From NCBI RefSeq assembly GCF_000237325.1, contig NC_017542.1, positions 4,312,501 to 4,376,500 on the forward strand: 64,000 bases of DNA, read 5' to 3'. The notes under the pieces were generated by a model that was not told the origin of the DNA, ran no database searches, and saw nothing but the letters and a program-made list of their open reading frames with translations. Both the position numbers and the translations under genes were made by a program. Shown here one piece after another: positions 18,637-28,158 of this stretch (position 1 is its first letter; each line of letters begins with the position of its first letter). This DNA is from Paenibacillus polymyxa M1. Its GTDB lineage: Bacteria > Bacillota > Bacilli > Paenibacillales > Paenibacillaceae.

Positions 18637-19593
18637 ATGAATGTTATTGAAAAAAGAATTGCCGAATTGAAGCAGTACGGTCCCGATCTTACCACCCCCA
18701 AAGATATGGATTTATTTTGGGACAAAACACTGAGAGAAGTTCACGTCAAACCTGTACATGCATTCAAAACACCCGTAGAAACCCCGTATCCTCATATGAT
18801 GGCCTATCGGGTCACTTTTGAGGGGGTCGATGATACGCCTCTGCATGCCTGGTATGTACGCCCCCGATATGCTGGAGATCAAAAACTTCCATGCATCGTT
18901 CTGTTTCATGGCTACACCGGCGGAAAGGGCTATCCTGAAGATTATTCATCTTGGCTAATGCTTGGTTTTGCTGTATTGGCGGTAGATGTTCGTGGTCAGG
19001 GAGGAGAAACGGGAGATCGTCGGAATGATCCACACGGAACCGTTAAAGGCTGGGTTACGAAAGGAATATTGGACAAGGATACCTGCTACTACAAAACGAT
19101 TACAACCGATGCCCTTAGAGCCGTAGATTGGGCGGCGGAGCAGTCCGATGTCGATGCAGATAAAATCGCAATCAGTGGCGCCAGCCAGGGTGGTGGACTT
19201 GCATTAATGGTGGGCGCGCTCAGCGATAAAGCTGCTACTATAGTAGCGGATATTCCTAATATGTGTCATATGGATTTTGGCATGATGAATTCTACCAGTT
19301 CACTGACAGAAGCTGCCGAATTCGCAAACCGCTTCCCCGAGCATTTGGAGCAGGTACTACATACATTGAGTTATTTTGACGTGATGAATTTAGCTCATCG
19401 CATTCGTATCCCGGTCATGTTATCTGTAGGGTTGAAGGATACGGTGTGCATGCCAGAGACGATTTTTGCTGCTTATAACCGCATTGAATCACCAAAAACA
19501 ATTGAAGTTTATCCGTTCACCGGACATTGGGTAGAAGGTTTCCATAGACGCAAGACGGCTGAATTTTTAGTTCAAATCTTAGCATTAGATTGA
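18637..19593 (+). CDS. Acetylxylan esterase / cephalosporin-C deacetylase (CE7)
   Basis: Alpha/beta hydrolase of about 318 residues that removes acetyl groups from xylooligosaccharides or related esters. CE7 marks are visible: RGQGG near residue 120 forms the oxyanion hole, GASQGG near 180 holds the nucleophilic serine, an Asp lies in GLKDTVCMP, and the C-terminal His is in GHWVEG. CE7 enzymes usually have an HE pair there, but this one has HW. There is no signal peptide, so it is cytoplasmic. AAGGAG at 18620-18625 favours the ATG at 18637 over a TTG at 18631. Confidence 0.88.
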   Translation: MNVIEKRIAELKQYGPDLTTPKDMDLFWDKTLREVHVKPVHAFKTPVETPYPHMMAYRVTFEGVDDTPLHAWYVRPRYAGDQKLPCIVLFHGYTGGKGYPEDYSSWLMLGFAVLAVDVRGQGGETGDRRNDPHGTVKGWVTKGILDKDTCYYKTITTDALRAVDWAAEQSDVDADKIAISGASQGGGLALMVGALSDKAATIVADIPNMCHMDFGMMNSTSSLTEAAEFANRFPEHLEQVLHTLSYFDVMNLAHRIRIPVMLSVGLKDTVCMPETIFAAYNRIESPKTIEVYPFTGHWVEGFHRRKTAEFLVQILALD

Positions 19594-19623
19594 GTTAACA
19601 GTTTCCTCCGGTTCCGGTGCATA

Positions 19624-19664
19624 AAAAAAGAACACCACGCATCTATCTGCGTAATGTTCTTTCA
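19624..19664. terminator. Hairpin terminator between the CE7 esterase and a small membrane gene
   Basis: GAACA-ACGCA pairs with TGCGT-TGTTC across a six-base loop. A run of seven Ts follows on the minus strand and a shorter TTTC on the plus strand, so it serves both converging genes but is strongest for minus. Confidence 0.7.
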
Positions 19665-19736
19665 ACTGCATCGGAGCCAGTCCTGCTTACTCTGACAAGC
19701 TCCTCGACACTTCACAGCAAAGCATCTCTGCAAAGT

Positions 19737-20060
19737 TTACGATGCAGTTCGCTGTTCTGCTGCCGAATCCCCTGTCCATTTTCGCACCCAAACAAAATCC
19801 ATAATCATCAGGCCAAACGGAATGAAGGATGCAAACATAATGAAAAGAGGCCGCCGTATAGACCAATGCAATGCGGTTTTTCCATAGATCAGAGCAACGA
19901 GGAGCAACAGAAAGCTCACCCGGTATATGTTACCAATCACCATAACCGCTTGGGTCATGCCCGCAGCTTGCAGCGGCTGGTGGGTGAATAGTATCGCCAA
20001 ATACGCTATAGCTTGAATCCAGAGCATGAGCCGGACACGCCCCAAAGGTGTTCTTAACAC
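19737..20060 (-). CDS. Small membrane protein of unknown function
   Basis: 107-residue protein with three clear hydrophobic helices (LWIQAIAYLAILF, VSFLLLLVALIYG, LFIMFASFIPFGLMIMDFV) and a polar tail. The GTG start has GGAGAGGGG nine bases upstream, which supports it as real. I recognise no family. It is probably monocistronic. Confidence 0.65.
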   Translation of the reverse strand: MLRTPLGRVRLMLWIQAIAYLAILFTHQPLQAAGMTQAVMVIGNIYRVSFLLLLVALIYGKTALHWSIRRPLFIMFASFIPFGLMIMDFVWVRKWTGDSAAEQRTAS

Positions 20061-20212
20061 AAATTCAATCCCCTCTCCATGAGCAGGAATGTTCTCTCAT
20101 CCCTTATGCATCTTTTATTATAACGAAAAGATCCACAAACTCCAACCTATCCATTTTTGAATTTTGACCAAATGAGTTGTGTTTGATACAGTTGTGTAAG
20201 AGGTGATTATAA

Positions 20213-21217
20213 ATGCTTAAACTGGGTATACTGGACCAATCTCATATTCCTGAAGGCGGTTCCGCTCAAGATGCATTGTCTAATACAACAGATTTAGCGC
20301 GTGAAGCTGATCAACTGGGGTACAGCCGCTATTGGGTATCCGAGCATCATGCGTCCAAAACACTAGCACACTCCAGTCCCGAGGTATTGATTGCCCATTT
20401 GGCCGCTCATACATCGCGTATTCGTGTGGGTTCAGGCGGTATTATGCTACCACACTACAGCGCATATAAAGTAGCTGAAAACTTCCGTCTGCTGGAGGCG
20501 CTCCACCCAGGACGCATTGACTTGGGGATTGGGCGTGCTCCAGGCGGCTTGCCGCTGGCTACTCGCGCTTTGCAGGAAGGGAAATACCAAGCTGTCGAAC
20601 AATATCCACAGCAGATTCTAGATTTAATTGACTACTTCCATGATTCGGTGCCTGACAATCATCGGTTTGCTGGTCTTCACGCCTCCCCGATGATATCGAC
20701 CGTTCCTGAATTATGGTTGCTTGGCTCCAGCGGGGAGAGCGCCAGATTGGCCGCGATGATGGGTGCCTCCTATGCCTTTGCCCAATTTTTCGGTACTCCG
20801 GGCGGCGTAGAAGCTACCGCGCGTTACCACGAGCAATTCATGCCTTCGATTTTAGGAGATAAGCCCCGCTCTATGGCGGCAGTTACGGTAGCCTGCGCTG
20901 AAACTGAAGAGGAAGCTGAGCAGCTGGCGTCCAGTGCTAGTTTGTATTTCCTTTTACTCATGCAGGGTAAAGAAATGAATTCTCTTCCATCGGTGAAAAC
21001 AGCCATGTCCTATCCCTATACAGAATTTGATCGTGAGCGGCTACGTCAGTCCGCAGCATGGCGTGTTGTTGGCACTCCTGAACAGTGCAAGGAACAGCTG
21101 CTGAGACTGGCTGAGCAGTATCGCACCGATGAGTTACTGGTCGTTTCATCCATTCATGACTTTGATAAACGTGTTCAGTCCTACCGACTGCTGGCCAAAG
21201 CTTTTAATTTAGTATAA
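20213..21217 (+). CDS. Luciferase-like flavin-dependent oxidoreductase
   Basis: 334-residue TIM-barrel enzyme of the bacterial-luciferase-like group that uses reduced FMN or F420. Characteristic strings are WVSEHHASK near 45, RVGSGGIMLPHYSAYKVAE near 80 and RIDLGIGRAPGG near 105. It resembles the Bacillus YvbT type. The substrate is unknown. AGAGGTGAT precedes the ATG, and a strong terminator follows at 21256-21293. Confidence 0.85.
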   Translation: MLKLGILDQSHIPEGGSAQDALSNTTDLAREADQLGYSRYWVSEHHASKTLAHSSPEVLIAHLAAHTSRIRVGSGGIMLPHYSAYKVAENFRLLEALHPGRIDLGIGRAPGGLPLATRALQEGKYQAVEQYPQQILDLIDYFHDSVPDNHRFAGLHASPMISTVPELWLLGSSGESARLAAMMGASYAFAQFFGTPGGVEATARYHEQFMPSILGDKPRSMAAVTVACAETEEEAEQLASSASLYFLLLMQGKEMNSLPSVKTAMSYPYTEFDRERLRQSAAWRVVGTPEQCKEQLLRLAEQYRTDELLVVSSIHDFDKRVQSYRLLAKAFNLV

Positions 21218-21255
21218 ACAGACGGTTGAACTGAGGCTAATTTTCAGAAACATTA

Positions 21256-21293
21256 AAACCCCCGCCTGCCTATAATGGCAACAGCGGGGGTTT
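21256..21293 (+). terminator. Terminator of the luciferase-like gene
   Basis: AAACCCCCGC pairs with GCGGGGGTTT around an 18-base loop, followed by GTTGT. It is GC-rich and strong. Confidence 0.75.
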
Positions 21294-21498
21294 GTTGTAG
21301 AGGATCGGTTCATTAGAACCAACTCATCTGTACTATAGAAGTAGTGTAGATACCACAAAAGTTGAATGTCATATGGTACTTTGGTAGTATATCCAACGGA
21401 ACGAAAGTATGAGTTGTTTACTTCTAAAGTTCCATCATCCATATACCAAAGGCTCATACGCTATACTTCATATCTTCAAAAGAGTGCAACCAAAAGTC

Positions 21499-21536
21499 CC
21501 ATAGCTTTTACTCGTCCAAAGTTGTAAAAGCTACGG
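21499..21536 (-). terminator. Probable terminator of the endoglucanase gene
   Basis: CCATAGCTTTTAC (21499-21511) pairs with GTAAAAGCTACGG (21524-21536, one mismatch). It lies just past the stop codon on the minus strand. The T tract is weak. Confidence 0.45.
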
Positions 21537-21542
21537 AAAATT

Positions 21543-23147
21543 CTAGGGCTCTATGCCCCATACCAGCTTACCCTGTTGATATACGGTGCCATGGTCCCAG
21601 TCTGCGAATACTGTTTGGGCAGCTCCATAGGAGTAATCGTTAGTCTCATCAAAATTGCTCCAATTCGCTGCGTGAATACGAGATTGAATTTCTCCGGTTT
21701 CGCCGCCGGGCTGAATCGTTCCCGCTCCATCTGTGAAGGAAATCTCCACATATTTATCAGCCTTGGACTTCGGATTTGGCAAAGTTACAAAAGTTGCTTT
21801 TACCTTTTCATTACCAATCTTGGCCCAATCTACAAAAAACTGCTGAGCTTGTTTGCTCTCATCTGTGTAATAGTAGCGAATTTTCAGGTCACTCAACTTC
21901 ACAGCTGTTTTTCCGGTATTTTTGATATTAAATTGAGGCCGGATTGCATTATCCTTGGCGTTCGTGTCATCAGTGCGATATTGAAGCACAATCCCTTCAT
22001 TATTACCGCCTGGTGTACTTCCACTGTGATCGCCACCGTTGTTTCCACCATTGTTATTACTACCATTGTTGCCATCTCCGCCGCTATTCCCGCCGTTGCT
22101 TCCTCCACCATGATTGCTGGAGCCTTCCAGAATCGCCTGTTTTACAAATTTGCCGGAAGCCGTTAATTGTGAATCAGGCCATCCACCCTTGCGGTCAGCA
22201 CCAGGCAACAGGGCAGCAGAGGTCTCATTTTTGTCGGAAAGCGACCAATTGGCCCAACTGATTTTGCGACTGGCCATAAAATCAGTCCATACTTTGGATT
22301 CATTCAGGAACGGACCACCGTTACCCGAAGCGTCACTTGTACCCCACTCGGTAGCAAAAATGCCTACACCTTTGTTCAGGGCATAATCAATCCGATCACG
22401 TAAAGATTGTCCATGCGTACCCGCATAGAAATGCACGGTATACATTGTATTTTTATCTAGAAGCGGATGGTCTGCTGCATCATGTACATCCTGACTCCAA
22501 GTACCTGTTCCTACAATAATAATATTATCCGGGTCTTTAGCTCGAATAACCTGAGATACCTCAGATGCATAAGGTCGGATTTGATTGTTCCAGTTTACAT
22601 TCCCATTCGGCTCATTAGCAAGTTCATAGATTACGTTAGGCAAATGACCGTACTTCGTGGAAAATTCATTAAAGAAAGCTTTGGCTTCATTTTTATGAGT
22701 GTTCGGATCGCCATCTGAGAGAATGTGCCAGTCAATAATGACGTACAGGCCCAGTTTCTGTGCTGCCTCAATTGCTTCCTTCACTTTATTTTTCAATGAA
22801 GGGTTGGCAATATAACCATTTTCTTCAGTGTACAACGCAACTCGAAACACGGAAATGCCCCAATCGTCCCGTAACCATTTCATAGTGTCCTGATTCACCA
22901 GATCCCCAAACCACTGAACGCCATGAGAACTAATGCCCTTGAGCTGTACAGGTTGTCCATTTTTATCCACCAGTTTACCGTTCTTTACTGAAAGTTGTCC
23001 GTAACGTTCCACAGGGGTCGTCCCGGCCGCCTCTGCTGTCGGCGCATTCCAGTTGAACCCATTCGTTAACGTCAATAGCAACACTGCTGTTAACATTACT
23101 GCTACTCTTTTTACGATCCTTGGCAGGACCCATTGCCCGTTCATCAT
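21543..23147 (-). CDS. Secreted endo-1,4-beta-glucanase, GH5 plus CBM3
   Basis: Extracellular cellulase of 534 residues. A signal peptide of about 40 residues ends in PTAEAAG. The GH5 domain (about 45-340) follows Bacillus EglS closely, with acid/base Glu179 in ANEPNG and nucleophile Glu267 in ATEWGTSD. A Gly/Asn/Ser-rich linker covers about 345-390, and the C-terminal part is a CBM3 cellulose-binding module. It hydrolyses internal bonds of cellulose and beta-glucans. GGAAGG precedes the ATG by nine bases. Confidence 0.92.
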   Translation of the reverse strand: MMNGQWVLPRIVKRVAVMLTAVLLLTLTNGFNWNAPTAEAAGTTPVERYGQLSVKNGKLVDKNGQPVQLKGISSHGVQWFGDLVNQDTMKWLRDDWGISVFRVALYTEENGYIANPSLKNKVKEAIEAAQKLGLYVIIDWHILSDGDPNTHKNEAKAFFNEFSTKYGHLPNVIYELANEPNGNVNWNNQIRPYASEVSQVIRAKDPDNIIIVGTGTWSQDVHDAADHPLLDKNTMYTVHFYAGTHGQSLRDRIDYALNKGVGIFATEWGTSDASGNGGPFLNESKVWTDFMASRKISWANWSLSDKNETSAALLPGADRKGGWPDSQLTASGKFVKQAILEGSSNHGGGSNGGNSGGDGNNGSNNNGGNNGGDHSGSTPGGNNEGIVLQYRTDDTNAKDNAIRPQFNIKNTGKTAVKLSDLKIRYYYTDESKQAQQFFVDWAKIGNEKVKATFVTLPNPKSKADKYVEISFTDGAGTIQPGGETGEIQSRIHAANWSNFDETNDYSYGAAQTVFADWDHGTVYQQGKLVWGIEP

Positions 23148-23532
23148 TTACACATTCCTTCCTTTTAATAAAGTAGATAAGACTTATCAGTACGTTGTTC
23201 TCCGCTTTTTCGCCCCCTCTTTTATACAATAAAAGGATCAGGCCCAACATTCGATGTCACTTACCTGTATATGGATGCTACTACTATTATAGTTAGTTTC
23301 ATGTTACGTTTCGACTTTATCCCAGAAAATGAACAAGAAGTCACGGTTTTAGGATATGTACCCCTTAGTTGGCTACTATAGAGTACTGAAGGGACAAAAG
23401 TCTCATTTACTTATTAAGTTTAACCTAAAAAAAGACTGCTTCCCGATGCCTAGGCTCGGTACAGCAGTCTTATCATGATCTTATATGTGATCAGATAATA
23501 TTAACAATTCGTCTTAATGTATGATGTCCCTA
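23148..23532. other. Upstream region of the endoglucanase gene
   Basis: This stretch carries the untranslated leader and promoter region of the minus-strand cellulase and, at 23426-23472, the terminator of the next gene upstream. I cannot fix a convincing -35/-10 pair. Confidence 0.5.
23426..23472 (-). terminator. Terminator of the 83-residue protein gene
   Basis: AAGACTGCT pairs with AGCAGTCTT with further pairing inside. On the minus strand it is followed by seven Ts. Confidence 0.8.
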
Positions 23533-23784
23533 TTACCCCTTAGCGGCAGCTTGAGGTTCTTGGGTTGCCTGATCTTCGTTCATATCGCCGCCATCCGTCG
23601 CTTGATCTGTCAGTACAGTCTCAGATGAGTTACCCATTACCTTGTCTATAAGTTGTAGCCAAGGTTCTTCACTGCCTCCACAACTCTCAATATCACCGAG
23701 CAGGGACTCTAGCGTGGTTCCTTCTTCTGGCAAATCAATAACTAAACTGTCTTCGTCAACTTGGATGGTGCAGCAGGTTTTCAT
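23533..23784 (-). CDS. Small acidic protein of unknown function
   Basis: 83 residues. The N-terminal half looks folded (MKTCCTIQVDEDSLVIDLP, then a helical ESLLGDIESCGG), with two adjacent cysteines at 4-5 and a third near 36. The C-terminal 35 residues are low-complexity (Asp, Gln, Ala, Thr). It stands alone with its own terminator. I recognise no family. Confidence 0.55.
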   Translation of the reverse strand: MKTCCTIQVDEDSLVIDLPEEGTTLESLLGDIESCGGSEEPWLQLIDKVMGNSSETVLTDQATDGGDMNEDQATQEPQAAAKG

Positions 23785-23947
23785 TGTAAATCCCTCGCTT
23801 AATTCTTATTTGAGCATGCAGTATGCTTGCTCAGATGGGATGAACTCCCACGGATCCAGGGATAAGCCTTTTGAATCCGTCTGAAATTATAAACCTAATG
23901 CATCCCAATTGCAATGAACAAACCTTGAATTTTTAAGAATTAGCGAA

Positions 23948-25708
23948 TCAATTCAAACATTCAGCAAGCTCTGTAAAAATTACTCCAAGCGCATAAGCCC
24001 CCGCATCTGGATAACCAAGGCTTCTCTCTCCGACCGCTCCGGCACGTCCCATACGCGCCACAATGTTTTCTGTCTTTTTGGCCCCTAGTACAGCGGCCTG
24101 AGCACCTCGTACAAAGGCTGCCTTCACATCAACATTTGATTTCGCGCTCTCTACCCAGCTATCCGCACATGGCACTAATGCATCAATAAGCGTTTTATCA
24201 CCAACGACGGCTCCTCTGCCGAAAGAACGTTCGCCTGTCGACTGTATGCCTTGCACCGCAGCCTGCATCAGATCTGCGAATTCGGTAACGGTGAGCTCGT
24301 TTCTTTCGCCCGCAGAGCGTGCTGCTGCGCGAAATGCCGAGCCCCAGATCGGGCCCGAAGCACCGCCGCAGTGTTCCATGATGACGAGCGAGCATGAATG
24401 TAGAAAGGTTCCCATCGTCAAAGAATCTTGGTTTAGGATGTCGCTCCATTCCCGTTTCAGCTGACGAAACCCCTTCGCAACACTCATGCCAAAGTCGCCA
24501 TCGCCTGCATGAGAATCAAGATCGCAGAAAGGCACTTCATTCTTGATGATAACCTCACTCATTTTATCAACCAGGTAGATCAGATTGTTCAACGTAATCT
24601 TGTTATCCTCAATAACTGCAAAAGCAGGAGCGGTTTCCACCTCGAAAGATACTTGCCGATTTTCGTCTGCTACAGTTGAAAGCTCCGTGAATTCAACATG
24701 ATCAACAGGTCCAGACACCTTGAACGCCGGCGCGTTGCTTTCATGGGAAAGTAGCGTTTTCAACTCGCCGTCCAGCTTCATGATCGAAACTGAGATGCCC
24801 GCCATATCGATACTCGTCATAAAATTGTTAACGAAAGCTCGATTGATCTTGATCCCCTTCGCTGCCAGTTCGCGAGTGACCGCATAATTGAAAAGGTACA
24901 GTTCTTGTAGAGGCGTACCGCCAAAACCATTGATCAGCAGAGCGATTTCTCCGCTAAATCCGTTTTCGATCTGCATGTCCCGAAGGAGGTCGGTTACCAT
25001 TCTACGTGCCATCGTATCCGCATCTGTCAGCTTCTCGCGTCTGATTCCAGGCTCGCCGTGAATGCCAACGCCGTATTCCATTTCATCAGGCCCGAGCTCA
25101 AACGTTGGCGAGCCCTTCGCCGGCACGGTGCACGACGTCAATGCGAATCCGATACTGCGTACATTCGCAGCGGCTTTCTCCGCCACTGCTTTGACTTCCG
25201 CCAGACGACGGCCCTCTTCTGCAGCTGCACCCGCGATCTTATGCACAAGTACCGTGCCCGCTACACCGCGTCGTCCGACCGTATATAGACTGTCTTCTAC
25301 AGCGATGTCGTCTTCGACCTTTACATAGTCCACTTCCAGACCATCTTCAGCAGCCAAATGGGCACCGTTTCTAAAGTTCATGATATCGCCGCTGTAGTTT
25401 TTGATAATCAGCAGTGTGCCTTTTTTCCCAGCGGTTGCTCGAATGGCCTGATACACTTGAATTTGCGAAGGAGAGGCAAAAACATCACCACAGACCGCCG
25501 CATCGAGCATCCCTTTGCCGACAAAGCCGGCGTGAGCGGGCTCATGCCCACTGCCGCCGCCGCTGATGAGCGTTACTTTCTCCGTGTTCAGTTCCTTTTT
25601 CTTGAGCACTTTATATTTTGGTAGAAATTCCAACTCGGGATGCGCGAGCGCAATACCGCTGCACATCTCAAGAACCAAGTTTTCCGTACGGTTGATGACC
25701 TTTTTCAT
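23948..25708 (-). CDS. Dihydroxyacetone kinase, DhaK-DhaL fusion (ATP-dependent)
   Basis: Cytoplasmic kinase of 586 residues converting dihydroxyacetone plus ATP to dihydroxyacetone phosphate. The DhaK half (about 1-335) has GGGSGHEPAHAGFVGKG and the substrate-binding histidine in GVGIHGEPG. The DhaL half (about 375-586) has the nucleotide and Mg site DLDSHAGDGDFG and CGGASGP. Because K and L are fused and no DhaM phosphotransferase gene is nearby, it should use ATP directly. It lies one base after the glycerol dehydrogenase gene, so the pair converts glycerol to DHAP through dihydroxyacetone. Confidence 0.9.
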   Translation of the reverse strand: MKKVINRTENLVLEMCSGIALAHPELEFLPKYKVLKKKELNTEKVTLISGGGSGHEPAHAGFVGKGMLDAAVCGDVFASPSQIQVYQAIRATAGKKGTLLIIKNYSGDIMNFRNGAHLAAEDGLEVDYVKVEDDIAVEDSLYTVGRRGVAGTVLVHKIAGAAAEEGRRLAEVKAVAEKAAANVRSIGFALTSCTVPAKGSPTFELGPDEMEYGVGIHGEPGIRREKLTDADTMARRMVTDLLRDMQIENGFSGEIALLINGFGGTPLQELYLFNYAVTRELAAKGIKINRAFVNNFMTSIDMAGISVSIMKLDGELKTLLSHESNAPAFKVSGPVDHVEFTELSTVADENRQVSFEVETAPAFAVIEDNKITLNNLIYLVDKMSEVIIKNEVPFCDLDSHAGDGDFGMSVAKGFRQLKREWSDILNQDSLTMGTFLHSCSLVIMEHCGGASGPIWGSAFRAAARSAGERNELTVTEFADLMQAAVQGIQSTGERSFGRGAVVGDKTLIDALVPCADSWVESAKSNVDVKAAFVRGAQAAVLGAKKTENIVARMGRAGAVGERSLGYPDAGAYALGVIFTELAECLN

Positions 25709-25709
25709 G

Positions 25710-26843
25710 CTATTTTACCTCCGCTTTGTACTGGCTGCCGATCCGGTCGGCCGCAGCAATTGCCGCTGCAACCTGCTCCACCGTGATCGGAAACGGCATG
25801 GCATGAATCGATTCCTCCTCAATGCAGGCTTTAGCAGCTACTTCCATGAGTTCTTCCCGGCTGATATGATCGACACCGATATCGGCCAAGCAGACCGGCA
25901 AACCGATGGTTAAACAGAAATCCAGTACCTGATGTAATTCTTCCGTCGGTGCGTTTTCGAGCACCAGCTGTGCGATCGTACCGAATGCGACTTTTTCTCC
26001 ATGATAATAATGATGCGTGCCTTCCAAAATGGTGAGTCCATCATGAATCGCATGGGCCGCAGCAAGTCCGCCGCTTTCGAAGCCAAGACCTGAGAGTAAA
26101 ATATTAGTTTCAATGATATTTTCGAGTGCTTGTGTAACTTGATTTTCATCGCATGCCGCTTTTGCTTTGGCACCGTCTTTTAAGAGCATTTCATAGCATA
26201 ACGTTGCAAGTGCCAACGCCGCATTCGTACCTACGGCTGGCGCACACTGTCCCTCGCGTACTCCGTTAGGCAGTCCAGCGTTGACCCTGGAGTAAGAGCG
26301 GGAGGTCGCACGGGCTTCAAAGTATGTCGACAGTGCATCACCCATACCTGATACGAGGAATCGGGTTGGTGCATTGGCAATTACAGTGGTGTCGACTAAT
26401 ACGACACTCGGGCTTTGTTTAAAATAGGCGTAATCGTCGAAGGCGCCTTCTGGAGTATAAAGAACGGCCGAGTGACTTGTCGGCGCATCCGTCGCAGCAA
26501 TCGTCGGACAGATGATAAGCGCTTCCCCTTGTGCCACACATTTTGCCGCGTCAATCGCTTTGCCGCCGCCGAGACCAACGATGCAATCACATCTATTCGC
26601 AGTGGCGATTTCTTGGAGTCTAGACACTTCCTGTCTGGAGCACTCACCCATAAAACCGCTTTCAATAAAGGTCACGTTATATTTTTCCGTAGTGGAATCA
26701 AGCTTATCTTTCACCCGCTCCACATCGGCTGGATGCGCGATCAGTAAGGCAGATTTGCCGAAGGTGCTCACATAGTAACCCAAATTCAACAATTCGTTTT
26801 CACCTTGTACATATTTGCTTGGGCTGATAAAAGCTTTTCTCAT
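25710..26843 (-). CDS. gldA: Glycerol dehydrogenase (NAD-dependent, iron-type fold)
   Basis: 377-residue enzyme oxidising glycerol to dihydroxyacetone. It has the nucleotide-binding stretch CIVGLGGGKAIDAAK near residue 95 and metal-ligand histidines in AAHAIHDGLT and HYYHGEKVAFG. It is first gene of the gldA-dhaKL operon. The upstream intergenic region carries two copies of a likely AraC-type operator, and a divergent PocR-AraC regulator gene lies beyond it. Confidence 0.9.
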   Translation of the reverse strand: MRKAFISPSKYVQGENELLNLGYYVSTFGKSALLIAHPADVERVKDKLDSTTEKYNVTFIESGFMGECSRQEVSRLQEIATANRCDCIVGLGGGKAIDAAKCVAQGEALIICPTIAATDAPTSHSAVLYTPEGAFDDYAYFKQSPSVVLVDTTVIANAPTRFLVSGMGDALSTYFEARATSRSYSRVNAGLPNGVREGQCAPAVGTNAALALATLCYEMLLKDGAKAKAACDENQVTQALENIIETNILLSGLGFESGGLAAAHAIHDGLTILEGTHHYYHGEKVAFGTIAQLVLENAPTEELHQVLDFCLTIGLPVCLADIGVDHISREELMEVAAKACIEEESIHAMPFPITVEQVAAAIAAADRIGSQYKAEVK

Positions 26844-26900
26844 CTATAATTCCTCCCTTTAATGGTGTTGGTTTCGTTCTGATTAAAACTATAAACGAAC

Positions 26901-26984
26901 CATGTGAACTTTACATTGGAGGAATCAAGGAATATATTATAATTTGCAATCGTATTTTTTTGCACTGAAGCATGTGAATTGTAC
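26901..26984. promoter_or_regulatory. Paired direct repeats, likely operators of the divergent AraC regulator
   Basis: CATGTGAACTTTAC (26901-26914) and CATGTGAATTGTAC (26971-26984) match at 12 of 14 positions and are 70 bp apart, centred between gldA and the regulator gene. The gldA side has a good -10 (TATAAT, minus strand, near 26935) without a good -35, as expected for an activated promoter. Confidence 0.5.
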
Positions 26985-27023
26985 TTTTTTGTTGTTGCTT
27001 ACAGGATAATTTACCATTAAGGG

Positions 27024-28064
27024 ATGAGAATCTTGATACGTGAACATTTGAGCATCCAGAAAATCTTTGATTTGGAAAAGTGGGAGCAGTTGCAGGATTC
27101 ATTGGCATCCGTTACCAAATTAGCCATTCTCACCGTCGATTATAGAGGGAATCCCGTAACTAGCCACAGCCAATGCCAATCGTTCTGCAAGAAGGTTCGC
27201 CAAGATGAGAATCTCCTTCCCTATTGCCAAAAATGTGACTCTCGTGGTGGACTTGAGGCCGTACGTTCTAACAAACCTTACATTTATCTCTGTCATTATG
27301 ACATCGTTGACATCGCGGTACCGATCATTATCGACGATAAGTACATCGGCGCCGTCATGGCAGGCCAGGTTCGCCTAGCTGATCCTTCGAGCGCTTTACA
27401 GCTGGAACAGATCCTCACTTCAAAAAATGAAAAGCTGTACAGTTCCAAATGGGAGGAACTTAAGGGCTACTATGCCGATCTGCCGACGATGACTTATCAG
27501 GAAATTCAGATGATCTCCAACATGTTATCCTTATTGTGTAATTATATTGTTGAAGAAGCGATGAACAAAAATCTTCTCGCGGAAATGTTCGAAAAGGCTT
27601 CGGCCATAGAGTCCACTCCGCAGTTGTCCGAGATCCTTCCTGGCTACTCGCTGAAGCATATCGAAAGCCTTAAGAAAGAAATGAATAATATCTTAGCAGA
27701 TGCCTATCTGAACTCCTCAGGGGATGAGGATATTCCGTGCGGAAATCCTGTACTCAAACCCGCTTTTGAATATATTTATGAGCACAAGGGTGAAACTTTC
27801 TCTCTAAAAGCCATGGCTGACTTGTGTCACATTAGTCCGAGTTATTTTAGTCGGCTGTTTGCGAAAGAAACGGGTGAGAACTTTTCCAGCTATCTGTCCC
27901 GCTTAAAGATGAAATGGGCGAAGCAGCTGCTCGAAGCCACAGATATTCCGGTATCCCAGATCAGTAGCGAGCTTGGCTTCAATGAGCCGGGGTATTTTAT
28001 TAAAATATTCAAAAAATATGAAGGCACAACACCTGCGGTGTACCGAAAGTATTACAAGGGATAA
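27024..28064 (+). CDS. PocR-domain AraC-type regulator of glycerol/DHA genes
   Basis: Transcription factor of about 346 residues. An N-terminal PocR ligand-binding domain (about 15-180) contains spaced cysteines in QCQSFCKKV, YCQKCDSRGG and LCHYDI. A C-terminal AraC DNA-binding domain has two helix-turn-helix units (MADLCHISPSYFSRLFAKE and QISSELGFNEPGYFIKIFKK). PocR relatives sense small diols or C3 compounds, which fits the divergent glycerol/dihydroxyacetone operon. The ATG at 27024 is immediately after AAGGG, so a TTG at 27033 may be the true start. Confidence 0.85.
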   Translation: MRILIREHLSIQKIFDLEKWEQLQDSLASVTKLAILTVDYRGNPVTSHSQCQSFCKKVRQDENLLPYCQKCDSRGGLEAVRSNKPYIYLCHYDIVDIAVPIIIDDKYIGAVMAGQVRLADPSSALQLEQILTSKNEKLYSSKWEELKGYYADLPTMTYQEIQMISNMLSLLCNYIVEEAMNKNLLAEMFEKASAIESTPQLSEILPGYSLKHIESLKKEMNNILADAYLNSSGDEDIPCGNPVLKPAFEYIYEHKGETFSLKAMADLCHISPSYFSRLFAKETGENFSSYLSRLKMKWAKQLLEATDIPVSQISSELGFNEPGYFIKIFKKYEGTTPAVYRKYYKG

Positions 28065-28074
28065 ATAAACGAAA

Positions 28075-28117
28075 AAACAGATGATTCATGGGTATATTGT
28101 TACCATGATCATCTGTT
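28075..28117. terminator. Terminator between the regulator and a converging membrane gene
   Basis: ACAGATGAT-CATGGTA pairs with its complement around a short loop. On the minus strand six Ts follow directly; on plus the tail is weak. Confidence 0.65.
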
Positions 28118-28158
28118 CATAATGTTCTTGCCTAAGCTACATAATCTGTGTGTGCTGA

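Larger units (their letters stand above)
21218..21542. other. Intergenic region between two converging genes
   Basis: It contains one terminator for each gene (21256-21293 and 21499-21536). I see nothing else that I can support in the 200 bases between them. Confidence 0.6.

Noticed and set aside
21970..22130. Repetitive Gly/Asn codons that look like a tandem repeat
   Set aside because: They encode the flexible linker between GH5 and CBM3 and are not a repeat element.
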